Positions 1 to 9,206 of a stretch of 64,000 nucleotides of DNA are shown here, piece by piece. The position numbers were made by a program, and so were the translations under genes. Under the pieces are notes generated by a model. It had not been told where the DNA came from. It made no database searches and was given only the letters and a program-made list of their open reading frames with translations. Within the stretch, counting starts at the first letter, position 1. Each line of letters opens with the position of its first letter. Source of the stretch: Crocinitomicaceae bacterium (lineage in GTDB: Bacteria > Bacteroidota > Bacteroidia > Flavobacteriales_D > Crocinitomicaceae); assembly GCA_030830785.1 (NCBI GenBank), contig JAURMI010000013.1:1-64000 (forward strand), read 5' to 3'.

Positions 1-1
1 A

Positions 2-301
2 AAAATGAGCAACGGGATCCCAATACTGGGTACACGCACCAGAAAATGTGTCGTTAAACAAATGGGAAGCCATACCTTCAGCATCATCCTGACACAAGGG
101 CTCAATCGACAAATTCGCCGCATGTGTGAATTCTTAGATTACCGCGTCAGCAAACTCAAGCGCATCCGTATCATGAACATAAAGCTTGATGTGCCAGTTG
201 GCCAATGGCGCTATTTAAACGAAGATGAAGTGATGGTAATTAAATCAATGGTAGCCAATAGCACTAAGGATATCAATGATACTCCTCAAATAGCAGACTG
301 A
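2..301 (+). CDS. rluF: 23S rRNA pseudouridine synthase RluF, C-terminal part (5' end outside window)
   Basis: This is the 3' end of an RluA/RsuA-class pseudouridine synthase; the reading frame is open from the left edge. RluF isomerises a uridine in 23S rRNA near the peptidyl-transferase centre. The visible part holds the family C-terminal block GLNRQIRRMCE followed by a basic KLKRIRIMN segment and the G(Q/E)WR turn, which match RluF more closely than RsuA or RluB. The S4 domain and the catalytic aspartate lie upstream of the window. The last 29 bases overlap the 3' end of the convergent M1 peptidase gene, and no terminator hairpin is visible between them. The family is certain; the exact subfamily is likely. 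Confidence 0.85.
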   Translation, partial: KMSNGIPILGTRTRKCVVKQMGSHTFSIILTQGLNRQIRRMCEFLDYRVSKLKRIRIMNIKLDVPVGQWRYLNEDEVMVIKSMVANSTKDINDTPQIAD

Positions 302-1868
302 CATCAGGATCCAAAACGTAGGTGCAATTTTCTATTGAATTCAATTCCGGCAACAAATAACAACCATTACGATCATTAATAATAAGATTTTTTTGAACGA
401 TGAGTTGACCATTTTGATAAATCGAAACAAATAACGGGAAGGCAAAAAAAGACTCCTGCACTTGCTCTATATCCAAAAATATTTTGCCTTCATTTTCACG
501 CAAACTCGCCGCTATGATTGGATGCCCAGATTGATACAGCCATTGATCAAAGAAATGCCGAAGGTCAATTTTAAAATCTTCTTCAACTTGGGCTAACATT
601 ACTTTACAAAAATCTTCTGTATTGGCATTGCCATGTTGATAGGTATTGAAATATGCTTGCAAGCCATTAAAAAATGGCTCCTCGCCCATTTGTAGTCGCG
701 TCATATGCAATATCCAAGATCCTTTTTGGTAAGCGTTTGGATTGAGAAGTGCATTGAGGTCTGTGGTTATGGTATCCACGAGGGGTTTTTTAAACTGCTT
801 GTAAAACCGCAGCACTCTGTTTCTGTCTTGAGCCAATTGTGTTTTAAAAGGCAAATCTCCCTCAGTTTGTTCTATATACAGATTAGTCATGTAAGTAGCA
901 AATCCTTCACTCAACCATAAATGGGGCCAATCAGATTCTGTAACACAATTTCCAAACCATTGATGGGCAATTTCGTGGGCTACTAAATGTGTGCTGCGCC
1001 TATCATTATTTAGAGCCTGTTCATCATAAAAAATACAAGCTGCATTTTCCATGCCCCCATAACGAGTTGTGGATTGAACATTCATTAAATCTAAATATGG
1101 GTATGGTCCAATTTTTTGGCAGTAGTATTTTAATATGTCTGGTGCACAATTAAATGAGGCGAATGCTTTAAGCGTATCTTTTGGATAAACTGCGGCACTG
1201 ATTGAAATTTCATCAACCTTGGCAATTTCTTTCATCACGAAATCGGCAATTCCAACTACAGCAACCTTAGTAGCAATTGGTTCAAAAATTTCATAGGCCC
1301 ACCAATTGCCTTTGCCGCTTGGGCTTGGTGTATCGTAGGCCCGACGGCCGTTGGCAACTACCTCAAAATCCTTCGGAACAAAAACATCAAAAGAATACAT
1401 GGCTTTATCTGAAGGATGATCGTGGCATGCATACCAATTTTTTGCGCGATCGGGCCAATTATCTGCAAAAATGGTAGGGTCATTGAATTTATTATTTCCA
1501 ATGATGAGCCCGTCTTTTGGTTTTCCCTCCATTTGGATTAAAAAAGTCATTGTTTTGGACGCATTAATTTTAGAAATATCAATGAATAAGAGACATGAAT
1601 CTTGATGCCAAGCTATAGGATTTTTCAAATACCTGACTGAATTTACCTGCATACCGTAACCGTCCTTACCTTTAGCAATCAAATCGAGTGCAATGAGATC
1701 GGTATTCTCAAGACACTCAAGTGTTATCATCTCCTCTAAGTATAATTTTTGTTGTTTGAAATCAAATGACATGTTAAGGGCATAGTGCATCACATCAATC
1801 TTGCCTTGCGCTTTAAGATTAATTATACTTAAACAATAAACAAGTGCTATTATGGTGGTTGTTTTCAT
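273..1868 (-). CDS. M1 family metallopeptidase (exported aminopeptidase)
   Basis: A 531-residue zinc aminopeptidase of the M1 family, predicted to trim N-terminal residues from peptides outside the cytoplasm. Residues 1-20 form a signal peptide ending in a KAQ-type cleavage site. The exopeptidase motif GGMEN precedes the zinc motif HEIAH (about residues 298-302), and the third zinc ligand lies in LSEGFATY. At 531 residues it lacks the long C-terminal helical domain of full-size M1 enzymes and ends with a short beta-rich region; no type IX secretion C-terminal domain is seen. Its ATG overlaps the stop of the upstream Ppx/GppA gene by 4 bases (ATGA), so it is the last gene of the grpE operon. 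It runs 29 bases into the convergent rluF gene. Confidence 0.93.
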   Translation of the reverse strand: MKTTTIIALVYCLSIINLKAQGKIDVMHYALNMSFDFKQQKLYLEEMITLECLENTDLIALDLIAKGKDGYGMQVNSVRYLKNPIAWHQDSCLLFIDISKINASKTMTFLIQMEGKPKDGLIIGNNKFNDPTIFADNWPDRAKNWYACHDHPSDKAMYSFDVFVPKDFEVVANGRRAYDTPSPSGKGNWWAYEIFEPIATKVAVVGIADFVMKEIAKVDEISISAAVYPKDTLKAFASFNCAPDILKYYCQKIGPYPYLDLMNVQSTTRYGGMENAACIFYDEQALNNDRRSTHLVAHEIAHQWFGNCVTESDWPHLWLSEGFATYMTNLYIEQTEGDLPFKTQLAQDRNRVLRFYKQFKKPLVDTITTDLNALLNPNAYQKGSWILHMTRLQMGEEPFFNGLQAYFNTYQHGNANTEDFCKVMLAQVEEDFKIDLRHFFDQWLYQSGHPIIAASLRENEGKIFLDIEQVQESFFAFPLFVSIYQNGQLIVQKNLIINDRNGCYLLPELNSIENCTYVLDPDVSLLFEEYH

Positions 1869-2746
1869 GAATATAAGACGCCTTCTTTAAGTGAATATGG
1901 TGAGATGAAAATTTGTTCAATTTGGGTTTGATTGAGTACCCATCGTGTTTTTATTGCAGCCAAGGGCGCCATTTTTTTGCGAATATTTATGATAAATGGA
2001 TTTAGATCCCGCTCCTTTTGAGTCGAGATAATAATTTTATCCAACATTTGCCGAAATTCAATGATAGGCACACTTATTGCTCTCTCAGCACTTAGAAAAT
2101 GTTTTTCATTTAATACCTCATAAAAGGTTTCGAAACTACCCGAAGCACCTATTAATACGCGAGGTAGTTTTTGTTTGAAGAAAATACTGCATTTAGATGA
2201 CAAATAATCCTCAATCTTTGAAATATCTAAATTTGATAGAGGGTCTTCAAATTCGAACAATTGAAACAATCGAGAAACACCCACATCAAAAGATTGAGCA
2301 ATATAAGGTCCAGATTTATCTGCAGCAATGAATTCTGTTGAACCACCACCTATGTCCATAATCATTGCCGGATGGTTAAAATGATGCGTTAACCTTACTC
2401 CTTCATAAATTAAATTTGCCTCTTGTAAGCCAGAGATAATCTCAATTTCAATTCCCAAGGATTTTTGTACCCTATTTAACAAAATATCTGAATTGGATGC
2501 ATCACGTAATGCAGATGTACCTATTGATCGGATTTCTTGAACATTCCAATCTTGACAATATTTTTCAAATGTTTTCAGCGTTTTAAAGGCTCGCTCTATT
2601 GCATCTTGGCTAAGTATTCCGTTATTAATACCTCCCATCCCCAAAGAAACGCCATCTTTTATTTTGAAAAGTATTTCTCTTGTGCTTGTATCTCCAATTA
2701 GCAAGTTAAAGGTATTAGTACCTAAATCAATAACAGCGCGGCGCAT
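1865..2746 (-). CDS. Ppx/GppA family phosphatase
   Basis: A 293-residue protein of the Ppx/GppA family, which hydrolyse polyphosphate or the gamma phosphate of pppGpp. It has the actin-like ATPase fold signatures DLGTNTFNLLIGD at the N-terminus and DIGGGSTEFI near residues 130-140. It has only the two-lobed catalytic core (about 300 residues) and lacks the C-terminal HD-like extension of E. coli Ppx and GppA, as is common in Bacteroidota. The sequence does not decide between exopolyphosphatase and pppGpp phosphatase. It begins 1 base after the ABC permease stop and overlaps the M1 peptidase by 4 bases, so it is translated within the same operon. Confidence 0.92.
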   Translation of the reverse strand: MRRAVIDLGTNTFNLLIGDTSTREILFKIKDGVSLGMGGINNGILSQDAIERAFKTLKTFEKYCQDWNVQEIRSIGTSALRDASNSDILLNRVQKSLGIEIEIISGLQEANLIYEGVRLTHHFNHPAMIMDIGGGSTEFIAADKSGPYIAQSFDVGVSRLFQLFEFEDPLSNLDISKIEDYLSSKCSIFFKQKLPRVLIGASGSFETFYEVLNEKHFLSAERAISVPIIEFRQMLDKIIISTQKERDLNPFIINIRKKMAPLAAIKTRWVLNQTQIEQIFISPYSLKEGVLYS

Positions 2747-2747
2747 A

Positions 2748-3989
2748 TCAAAATCTTAAGATTGATTTACGATACCAGTTCGCGGCCAACCTTAAAAGCA
2801 CAAATGCACATGCAATGAGTATGAGTAAACTTAAAAGTAATTCGATGTACGCTGAAAATGTGACACCTTTTGATAATTCTATGAGTGCAATTACCGGAGA
2901 ACTAAAGGGTAAGTAGGATAAAAATCCAGTGAGCGAGGATTCAGGAAAATAAATGGCATAAATTCCAGAAAATATGCCGAATCCTATTAAAAAAAGTAGC
3001 GGTAAAAGAAATTGTTGTCCATCTGAATCTGCATTACTTCTCGCGCCAAGCACCGAGAATAAAGCACCAAAAAATAAAAAACTTGCTATAAAAAAGAGCA
3101 GAAAATGCACGATTAAGAAAGAAAAATTGAGTTGCTCAAAAACCAATTCTGATAACGGATTGAGTCTTTGAGGGCCGCTTGCATCCCAATTACTAGGATC
3201 AAAAATATCTACAAAAACTGTTTGCTGAAGAATTTCAAAACCCAAACCAAGAATAACAATCCATCCAAACATTTGCAATACAGCTACCAAACCAATCCCG
3301 ATTATTTTACTCAACATGAGTTGTTGGGGTCGGACACTGGCCATAAGAACCTCTACAATACGTGAACTTTTTTCGCGTAAGGTTGCCCTGAAAATAGTCA
3401 TGCCATAAAGGCCAACGAAAAATAATACAAAAGCACCCATTATAAATCCTACCCAAGCATTTGCCTCCTTGGATTCATTTTTAGGGTCTTTTAAATCTCT
3501 AAAATCAAAAATAATACCTTGCTTGATTTCTCTAAACGATTGTTCTGTTAGGTTCGAATATTTTGCCGCAATGAGTTCTTCTAAGCGTCTTTCTACCTGA
3601 AATTTAATTTGGATACGCGCGTCAAGGCCCAATTGATCTCTATAAAAAACAAAGCATTTCTTATTATTGAGCACCTTTTCATTTAATTCCAGTAACACAT
3701 CAAATTCTCGATAAGCCTTGGCATTTTGAAATTCAGGAAGTTCTAAATAATCATCTATAAAATAATAATGGACATTTTTTTCTTCTTGCGCCATTAAACG
3801 ATGTGCCATAATTTGACCAGGGTCAGCAATAAGTACTTTAATATCTTGCTTACCTTGATCAGCCGCTTTTAAAATTGCAAAAAGCCCAATAAGGACTATA
3901 AGCGGGCCCAAAACGAGCATGTACCAAAAGCCTTTTTGACTAAGTCTTTCAACTATTTCTCTTTTAACTAGTATCAATAACTTATTCAT
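2748..3989 (-). CDS. ABC-2 type (NatB-like) transporter permease
   Basis: A 413-residue ABC-2 permease. One N-terminal membrane segment (about residues 20-40) is followed by an extracytoplasmic domain of roughly 140 residues and then a block of five or six membrane segments from about residue 180 to the C-terminus. This is the NatB/YhaP/CcmB-like arrangement used by sodium or drug exporters. The short motif in the second half, LREKSSRIVEVLMASVRP, is the usual coupling-helix region of this family. The gene overlaps the upstream ATPase gene by 8 bases, so the pair is almost surely one transporter. The substrate cannot be read from the sequence. Confidence 0.9.
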   Translation of the reverse strand: MNKLLILVKREIVERLSQKGFWYMLVLGPLIVLIGLFAILKAADQGKQDIKVLIADPGQIMAHRLMAQEEKNVHYYFIDDYLELPEFQNAKAYREFDVLLELNEKVLNNKKCFVFYRDQLGLDARIQIKFQVERRLEELIAAKYSNLTEQSFREIKQGIIFDFRDLKDPKNESKEANAWVGFIMGAFVLFFVGLYGMTIFRATLREKSSRIVEVLMASVRPQQLMLSKIIGIGLVAVLQMFGWIVILGLGFEILQQTVFVDIFDPSNWDASGPQRLNPLSELVFEQLNFSFLIVHFLLFFIASFLFFGALFSVLGARSNADSDGQQFLLPLLFLIGFGIFSGIYAIYFPESSLTGFLSYLPFSSPVIALIELSKGVTFSAYIELLLSLLILIACAFVLLRLAANWYRKSILRF

Positions 3990-4908
3990 TTTCAGAGACT
4001 TTTTGTGTTATCATATCCACAAATACTTCTTGCATAGATGGAAGAATTTCAGAAAGATGCTGAATTGAAACATGGTCCTGAAGACTCCGCATTAAATCAT
4101 TTAAAGTATGTGAACCTCTAATTTGAAGGGTACATTCGAACACCCCTTCTTCAACTTCCTTTTGATCGAGCAAAGTGAAATCTGTCCAAAGCGCATTGGC
4201 GAAGCCCACCATATTTCCTTTAAAACGAACAAAGATTAAACCTTTTGAATGATTGCGTCTTAAATGTTGTACTGAATCTTGCACCAAAATTTTACCCTTG
4301 TTCAATAATGCAACACGATCACAAACCTCATCTACACTTTTCATGTTGTGTGTAGAAAGAATGATTGTAGTTCCTTTTTGCTTGAGCGCTTTAATTTCAT
4401 TTAATATCAGATCGACATTAAGCGGATCAAAGCCAGAAAGTGGCTCGTCCAAAATAAGCAATTTGGGTTCGTGTACTAAAGAGGCTATAAATTGCACCTT
4501 TTGCGCCATTCCTTTTGACAGGGTCGCTATCGGTTTATTTTTCCAATCGTAAATTTCAAAATGCTTTAGCCAACGCGTAACATTAGAAAGGGCCTCCGAC
4601 CTACTCAGACCACGTAATTGTGCTAAAAATAAAAGATGTGCCCCGACGTTCATGGATTTATAGAGCCCGCGTTCTTCGGGCAGATAGCCAATTTGCTTTA
4701 AATGCAAACGATTAATTGGCTCATTGTCGAGAAAAATATGACCTGCGTCCGCGACAAGAATTTGGTTGAGAATTCGTATCAGTGTCGTTTTTCCGGCGCC
4801 ATTGGGACCGAGCAGTCCAAAAATTTCACCACGAGGTATTTCCATACACACCGCATCGAGTACCAATTTTTGTTGATACGACTTGCTCACCTCCGCGAAT
4901 TGAATCAT
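3982..4908 (-). CDS. ABC transporter ATP-binding protein (NatA-like)
   Basis: A 308-residue ABC ATPase with Walker A GPNGAGKTT (about residues 34-42), signature LSKGMAQK in place of LSGGQ-type, Walker B LLILDEPLSGFDP and switch histidine STHNM. The C-terminal 80 residues are the DUF4162-like extension typical of NatA/YhaQ ATPases paired with ABC-2 permeases. It overlaps the permease gene by 8 bases and starts 25 bases after the CPBP protease gene. It powers export by the NatB-like permease; the substrate is unknown. A link to envelope stress is suggested only by sharing an operon with grpE and dnaJ. Confidence 0.94.
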   Translation of the reverse strand: MIQFAEVSKSYQQKLVLDAVCMEIPRGEIFGLLGPNGAGKTTLIRILNQILVADAGHIFLDNEPINRLHLKQIGYLPEERGLYKSMNVGAHLLFLAQLRGLSRSEALSNVTRWLKHFEIYDWKNKPIATLSKGMAQKVQFIASLVHEPKLLILDEPLSGFDPLNVDLILNEIKALKQKGTTIILSTHNMKSVDEVCDRVALLNKGKILVQDSVQHLRRNHSKGLIFVRFKGNMVGFANALWTDFTLLDQKEVEEGVFECTLQIRGSHTLNDLMRSLQDHVSIQHLSEILPSMQEVFVDMITQKVSENE

Positions 4909-4933
4909 GGTTTAAAGCTAAGAAAAATACAGA

Positions 4934-5836
4934 CTAATCAAGCAATTTGAATGCTTTCCACTTATATTTTAAAGCCAGAAGAAAATAAAGCGCGCAAAAA
5001 GTAAATAAGCCCGTGGCCAATTGAATCATCAAGGACCCCGGTGGTCTTGAATCAATAAAGAGGGCTTGGGTATGAAAGACTTGCCAATTACTTGATATGA
5101 TGAGTGCACCAAATAGGTTATTTACCGTGTGAAAAGCCAATGCTAGCTCCAATCCTTCACTTTTAATACTTATCAAAGCTAAAAAGCAACCGGCCATAAA
5201 ATAATAAAGAAGTAATCCGGGGCCCAATTGAGAAATTTCTGGGTTCGAAAAATGCATTACAGCAAACATAAATGAGCTTAAAAAAATACTGATCCAAACT
5301 TTTTTCAAGCGCAAATACAAGCCCTGAAATAGATAAACCCTAAATATCAATTCTTCAGTAGCAGCTTGAATTGGTAACATAAATAAGGTTACTAGAAATA
5401 GTGGCCAAAATTGACTTGGATTGAAATTCCAAGATATAAAATTCAAATCGTCATTAAACCAAAGCTCAATAGCACTTATGGCAGAAAAAAAGAAAAGCAA
5501 GAAGAAAGCAAAACCAAAAAAACGTTTCCAACGAATAGCTTGGCTGCTCGTTATCAAAGAATTTAATGATCGCTTATGCGCCCAACGCAAATACAAAAGA
5601 AGACTAAAGAATACCACGATAAAAGGCAGTAGCATGGCAACTAAAAAACGTGTTGAACCATACGTAGCAATAAAACTAGGTGAATTGGGATCAAAAACTA
5701 AGGTTGGAAAATTGAGACTTAAATCAAAAACAAATGGTAAACTACCTAAAATATACGCGACAATTATTGTGGCAAGCCCGCCTAAATAAAGCGCCAAAGT
5801 ATTTCTACCTGTATAAACTAAATTTAAAAATTTCAT
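4934..5836 (-). CDS. CPBP family intramembrane glutamic endopeptidase (Abi/CAAX protease-like)
   Basis: A 300-residue polytopic membrane protein with about eight hydrophobic segments. It carries the CPBP protease motifs in order: EELIFR (E161, E162, R166), then FMFAVMHF with H195, then HTVNN with H236 and N240. These are the proposed metal or catalytic residues of the Rce1/Abi group, which cleave substrates within the membrane; many bacterial members have unknown targets. The ATG overlaps the dnaJ stop by 1 base, placing it firmly in the chaperone operon. Confidence 0.88.
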   Translation of the reverse strand: MKFLNLVYTGRNTLALYLGGLATIIVAYILGSLPFVFDLSLNFPTLVFDPNSPSFIATYGSTRFLVAMLLPFIVVFFSLLLYLRWAHKRSLNSLITSSQAIRWKRFFGFAFFLLFFFSAISAIELWFNDDLNFISWNFNPSQFWPLFLVTLFMLPIQAATEELIFRVYLFQGLYLRLKKVWISIFLSSFMFAVMHFSNPEISQLGPGLLLYYFMAGCFLALISIKSEGLELALAFHTVNNLFGALIISSNWQVFHTQALFIDSRPPGSLMIQLATGLFTFCALYFLLALKYKWKAFKLLD

Positions 5837-6942
5837 TAGCTAAAGTAATCGCGCATACGACTAAAAAAAGATTTATCTTTTTGTGCTTTTGATGGATCGA
5901 AATTTTCTGAGTGGCGAAGTTTTTCCAAGATTTCTTTTTCTTCTTTGCTTACTTCCATAGGTGTATAAACGTGTAAATGCACAAATAAGTCTCCGGTGCC
6001 ATAGCGCTGAACAGATGGCAAACCTTTGCCTCGCAATCTCAATACTTTACCACTTTGCGTACCAGCATCAACTTTTATTTTTACCTTACCACCTACTGTT
6101 GGCACTTCAACTGAAGCACCAAGAACCGCATCGCTAAAATTCAAAAATGCATCAAAGTGTAGATTTTCACCCTCCCTACGCAACTCTTCATGAGGAATTT
6201 CTTCAATAACAACAATCAAATCACCAGACGCACCATTAAAAGGCCCAGCATTACCTTTACCACGGACACTTAACTGCATTGCATCTTCAACACCTGCTGG
6301 AATTTCAATTTCAATGATTTCTTCTTTTCGTTTCAGACCCTGAGCATCTGAATCAGCGGGTTTTGTGTCGATACTTTTACCTGCGCCTTGGCATACATGA
6401 CAAGCAGATTGTGTTTGCATTGCACCCAAAAAAGTCTGGGCCACACGAGATATTCGTCCCGTACCATTGCAAGTAGAACAACTTTTATAAGTTACCCCAT
6501 CAGCTTGAACAAGCTTATTTACTTTAATTTTTTTCTTTACACCAGAAGCAATTTCTTCCAATGTGAGCTTCATTTTAACGCGAAGATTTGTCCCTTTAAC
6601 AACCCTAGAAGAACTACTACCACCAAAACTACCACCGAATGCACCGCCGAAAATATCACCAAATTGCGAGAAGATGTCATCCATGTTCATTCCGCCACCA
6701 AAACCACCTGCCCCACTCATTCCTGCATGACCGAATCGATCATATTGAGCCCTTTTTTCTGCATTACTTAAAACTTCGTATGCCTCTGCAGCCTCTTTAA
6801 ATTTCTCTTCTGCCTTGCTATCATTTGGATTTTTATCAGGATGATACTTGATGGCAAGTTTTCTGTAAGCCTTTTTTATTTCCGACTCATCTGCTGATTT
6901 AGAGATGCCAAGTACTTCGTAATAATCGCGTTTGTTACTCAT
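5836..6942 (-). CDS. dnaJ: Chaperone DnaJ (Hsp40), two-zinc-motif form
   Basis: A 368-residue DnaJ, the co-chaperone that stimulates the DnaK ATPase. The J domain (residues 5-68) has the HPD motif at 34-36, followed by a Gly/Phe-rich linker (about 75-112) and two C-terminal beta domains. The zinc region is reduced: only CSTCNGTG (155-162) and CHVCQGAG (181-188) remain of the usual four CxxCxGxG motifs, and the inner two are replaced by a spacer of about 18 residues. I recall the same reduced form from other Flavobacteriia, so it is likely a lineage trait and not decay. It lies 8 bases after grpE. No dnaK is in this window. Confidence 0.96.
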   Translation of the reverse strand: MSNKRDYYEVLGISKSADESEIKKAYRKLAIKYHPDKNPNDSKAEEKFKEAAEAYEVLSNAEKRAQYDRFGHAGMSGAGGFGGGMNMDDIFSQFGDIFGGAFGGSFGGSSSSRVVKGTNLRVKMKLTLEEIASGVKKKIKVNKLVQADGVTYKSCSTCNGTGRISRVAQTFLGAMQTQSACHVCQGAGKSIDTKPADSDAQGLKRKEEIIEIEIPAGVEDAMQLSVRGKGNAGPFNGASGDLIVVIEEIPHEELRREGENLHFDAFLNFSDAVLGASVEVPTVGGKVKIKVDAGTQSGKVLRLRGKGLPSVQRYGTGDLFVHLHVYTPMEVSKEEKEILEKLRHSENFDPSKAQKDKSFFSRMRDYFS

Positions 6943-6950
6943 AATTATGT

Positions 6951-7490
6951 TTATTGACCGACCACAACTTTTGCAAATCGCAAGACTTTTTCATTAAGGA
7001 AGTAACCCTTTTCTACATCTTCGATGACTTTACCTTTTAATTTTTTTTCTGGCGCGGGAATATTGGCAATCGCTTCATGTAAATCTGCATCAAAAACCTC
7101 CCCTTTGGAGTGCATCTCTTTAAGTCCTTTAGAGAGTAAAATTTGCTTGAATTTTGATTGAATCAAAACAAAACCTTCCTTTAAGGCTAAAGCATCCTCA
7201 ACTTGCTCATTATTTGCAATTGCACGATCAAAATCATCGAGAATGGCAAGAAGGTCTTTAAGCAAAGATCCATTTGCAGAAGCGATTAGATCTAATTTCT
7301 CTTGATTTGTTCTTCGACGATAATTGTCAAATTCGGCATAAAGACGAACAAATTTATCCTTGTATTCATCTGCTTCTTCCTCTTGATTAGGGCCTACATT
7401 GATTTGAGAATCATCTTGGGTATTTTGATTATCATTATTTTCATGGCCATCTTGAGGCTGATCTTGAGGTAATGCGTTTTCTTCTGACAT
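6951..7490 (-). CDS. grpE: Nucleotide exchange factor GrpE
   Basis: A 179-residue GrpE, which releases ADP from DnaK. The first 45 residues are acidic, glutamine-rich and probably disordered. A long helix with the family segment [15 protein letters not shown] follows, and the C-terminal beta domain ends with [11 protein letters not shown], the usual P(A/S)xVxV-like close. It heads a seven-gene minus-strand operon and is separated from dnaJ by 8 bases. A perfect 7-bp-arm palindrome lies 81 bases upstream, in the region shared with the divergent TraB/GumN gene, and could be a stress operator. Confidence 0.96.
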   Translation of the reverse strand: MSEENALPQDQPQDGHENNDNQNTQDDSQINVGPNQEEEADEYKDKFVRLYAEFDNYRRRTNQEKLDLIASANGSLLKDLLAILDDFDRAIANNEQVEDALALKEGFVLIQSKFKQILLSKGLKEMHSKGEVFDADLHEAIANIPAPEKKLKGKVIEDVEKGYFLNEKVLRFAKVVVGQ

Positions 7491-7570
7491 CGTATTTCGA
7501 AATTTTATTTAAATCAGCAAGGCAAATAACAGACCAATACTCATTTTGAGACAAGCTGGCAGTATTAAAC

Positions 7571-7585
7571 TGACACAATGTGTCA
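7571..7585. promoter_or_regulatory. Palindrome in the grpE/TraB intergenic region
   Basis: The 15-base site TGACACAATGTGTCA has two perfect 7-base inverted arms around one central base. It lies in the 143-base divergent intergenic region, 81 bases upstream of grpE and about 20 bases upstream of the -33 element of the TraB gene. Size and symmetry fit a dimeric repressor or activator site. Which protein binds it is unknown. Confidence 0.45.
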
Positions 7586-7601
7586 AAAAAGCAGATTTGT
7601 G

Positions 7602-7629
7602 TTGTTTCGTTAAAGATTGTGTAATTTTG
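7602..7629 (+). promoter_or_regulatory. Bacteroidota-type promoter of the TraB/GumN gene
   Basis: A TTG (7602-7604), a 17-base spacer and TAATTTTG (7622-7629) match the known Bacteroidota consensus TTG-N17-23-TAnnTTTG. The ATG of the gene is at 7634, only four bases after the box, so transcription would begin at or next to the start codon and give a leaderless or nearly leaderless message. Confidence 0.65.
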
Positions 7630-7633
7630 CCAA

Positions 7634-8476
7634 ATGAAAAAAATTCTCCTTTTATTTTTATTTCTTGGATCAATACTCAAGGCCCAATTACTTTATCAAA
7701 TAAGCGGAAATGGGCTTTCGAAGCCTTCCTATCTTTACGGAACAATTCATATGCTGCCCAAGGAGCAATTTCGTTTGAGTAATAGTTTAAAACGGGCATT
7801 TGAATCTTGCCAAGCGCTTGCAATGGAGCTAGACCTCAACATGAGTGCGACTGAAAAAATTTCCCTTGCCCAACAAGTTTTACTTCCCGAATCAAAAACT
7901 TTAAAAGATTTCATGGAAGCGCAAGATTACCTCAAACTGAAGATATATTGTCTCGACACTTTGAAATGGAGTGAAAGTAAATTTGAAAGAAGTAGCAAAC
8001 TCAAACCGATGTTTTTTTCGAGTATTTTATTTCAAGAAAGCATGACTCAAATGGCATCATACGAAATGGAATTTAATAAGATGGCCAAAAAAAAACATAA
8101 GCATATAATGGGTTTAGAAACTGTTGAATATCAATTGAGTCTATTTGACCAATTGCCAATGTCAATACAAATTGAAATGTTAAAAACAGACCTCCAAAAT
8201 AATCTTTCGAATTTTGATACACTACTAAACGCTTATCTCAATGAAGATATTCAAAAACTTGATAGTTTGATGAACGAAGAGTCGTCCGAATATCCGGAAT
8301 TTAATGAGATCCTCTTATACAATCGCAATAAATCTTGGATAGGAATCATGGCCGATCAAATGCAAAAAGAAAGCACCTTTTTTGCAGTTGGTGCCGGGCA
8401 TTTAGCCGGGCCACAAGGTGTGGTTGCATTATTGCGCCAACAGGGTTTTAAAGTCACTGCAATTAAACAAGACTAA
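7634..8476 (+). CDS. TraB/GumN family protein
   Basis: A 280-residue exported protein of the TraB/GumN (erythromycin-esterase-like/Tiki) superfamily. A signal peptide (residues 1-17, ending in LKAQ) is followed by the family N-terminal block SYLYGTIHMLP and acidic segment AMELDL. The C-terminus has the matching FFAVGAGHLAGPQGVVALLRQQGF block. The GTIHM and GAGHL motifs carry the conserved histidines and the glutamate that place metal in Tiki proteases. Bacterial members are presumed metal-dependent hydrolases, but substrates are unknown. It diverges from grpE and is followed after 1 base by a nitroreductase gene. Confidence 0.9.
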   Translation: MKKILLLFLFLGSILKAQLLYQISGNGLSKPSYLYGTIHMLPKEQFRLSNSLKRAFESCQALAMELDLNMSATEKISLAQQVLLPESKTLKDFMEAQDYLKLKIYCLDTLKWSESKFERSSKLKPMFFSSILFQESMTQMASYEMEFNKMAKKKHKHIMGLETVEYQLSLFDQLPMSIQIEMLKTDLQNNLSNFDTLLNAYLNEDIQKLDSLMNEESSEYPEFNEILLYNRNKSWIGIMADQMQKESTFFAVGAGHLAGPQGVVALLRQQGFKVTAIKQD

Positions 8477-8477
8477 A

Positions 8478-9203
8478 ATGAACCTTCAAAAAGAATTTCA
8501 TGAAATTGTCAATTTTAGACGCAGCAACCGCAAATTCGACCCTAATGTGGCGATCCCATCTGAGGTCATAGAGCGCAGCTTACAGCGTGCGATTCTCTCC
8601 CCTAACTCGAGCAACATGCAATTGTGGAGTTTCCATTGGGTGTCATCTAGTGCAGAAAAACAAAAAGTTGCGGCACTTTGCTTGGGGCAATCTGCGGCTA
8701 GAACTGCCCAAGAATTGATTGTCTTTGTGGCACGCCCTGACAAATGGAAAGAACGAAAAAATTGGCACTTGGAACAAGTGCAAAAAGAAATCGTCAATGA
8801 GCCAACAAAGGCACAAAAAATGATGCAACAATATTATGGTAAAGTGATGCCATTATTATACATGGCCGACCCTTTAAGGATTATGGCAGCGCTAAGATTG
8901 AGCATTAGTTTTTTTGGCGGTTTATTCAAACCATTTTATAGAACTGGGGGTGCATCAGCTGTGAGAATTGTGACTCATAAATCCTGCGCATTGGCTGCTC
9001 AGACATTTATGCTATCCATTGCCTCAGAAGGCTTTCATTCTTGCCCTTTAGAAGGATTTGATTCGAAAAGGCTTAAGCGCTATCTTAAATTACCATATCG
9101 GGCAGAGATAAATATGGTTATAGCTGTAGGTAGAGGTACTGAACCTGGAATATGGGGAGAAAGAATCCGCGTACCCTATGAAGAAGTCGTTTTTAAAAAA
9201 TAA
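8478..9203 (+). CDS. Nitroreductase family protein
   Basis: A 241-residue protein of the FMN-dependent nitroreductase family, which use NAD(P)H to reduce nitro compounds, quinones or other substrates. The N-terminus has the family motif RRSNRKFDP, then SPNSSNMQLWSF, where the arginine and the serine/asparagine pair contact FMN phosphate. The C-terminal block has EGFHSCPLEGFD and ends near a GRGTEPG turn. I chose the ATG at 8478, 1 base after the TraB stop; the frame extends further upstream but overlaps TraB and does not match the family. The physiological substrate is unknown. It converges on clpC with only 3 bases between stops. Confidence 0.9.
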   Translation: MNLQKEFHEIVNFRRSNRKFDPNVAIPSEVIERSLQRAILSPNSSNMQLWSFHWVSSSAEKQKVAALCLGQSAARTAQELIVFVARPDKWKERKNWHLEQVQKEIVNEPTKAQKMMQQYYGKVMPLLYMADPLRIMAALRLSISFFGGLFKPFYRTGGASAVRIVTHKSCALAAQTFMLSIASEGFHSCPLEGFDSKRLKRYLKLPYRAEINMVIAVGRGTEPGIWGERIRVPYEEVVFKK

Positions 9204-9206
9204 AAT

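Noticed and set aside
5421-5789. Plus-strand lysine-rich 122-residue frame
   Set aside because: It is the reverse complement of the membrane segments of the CPBP protease gene.
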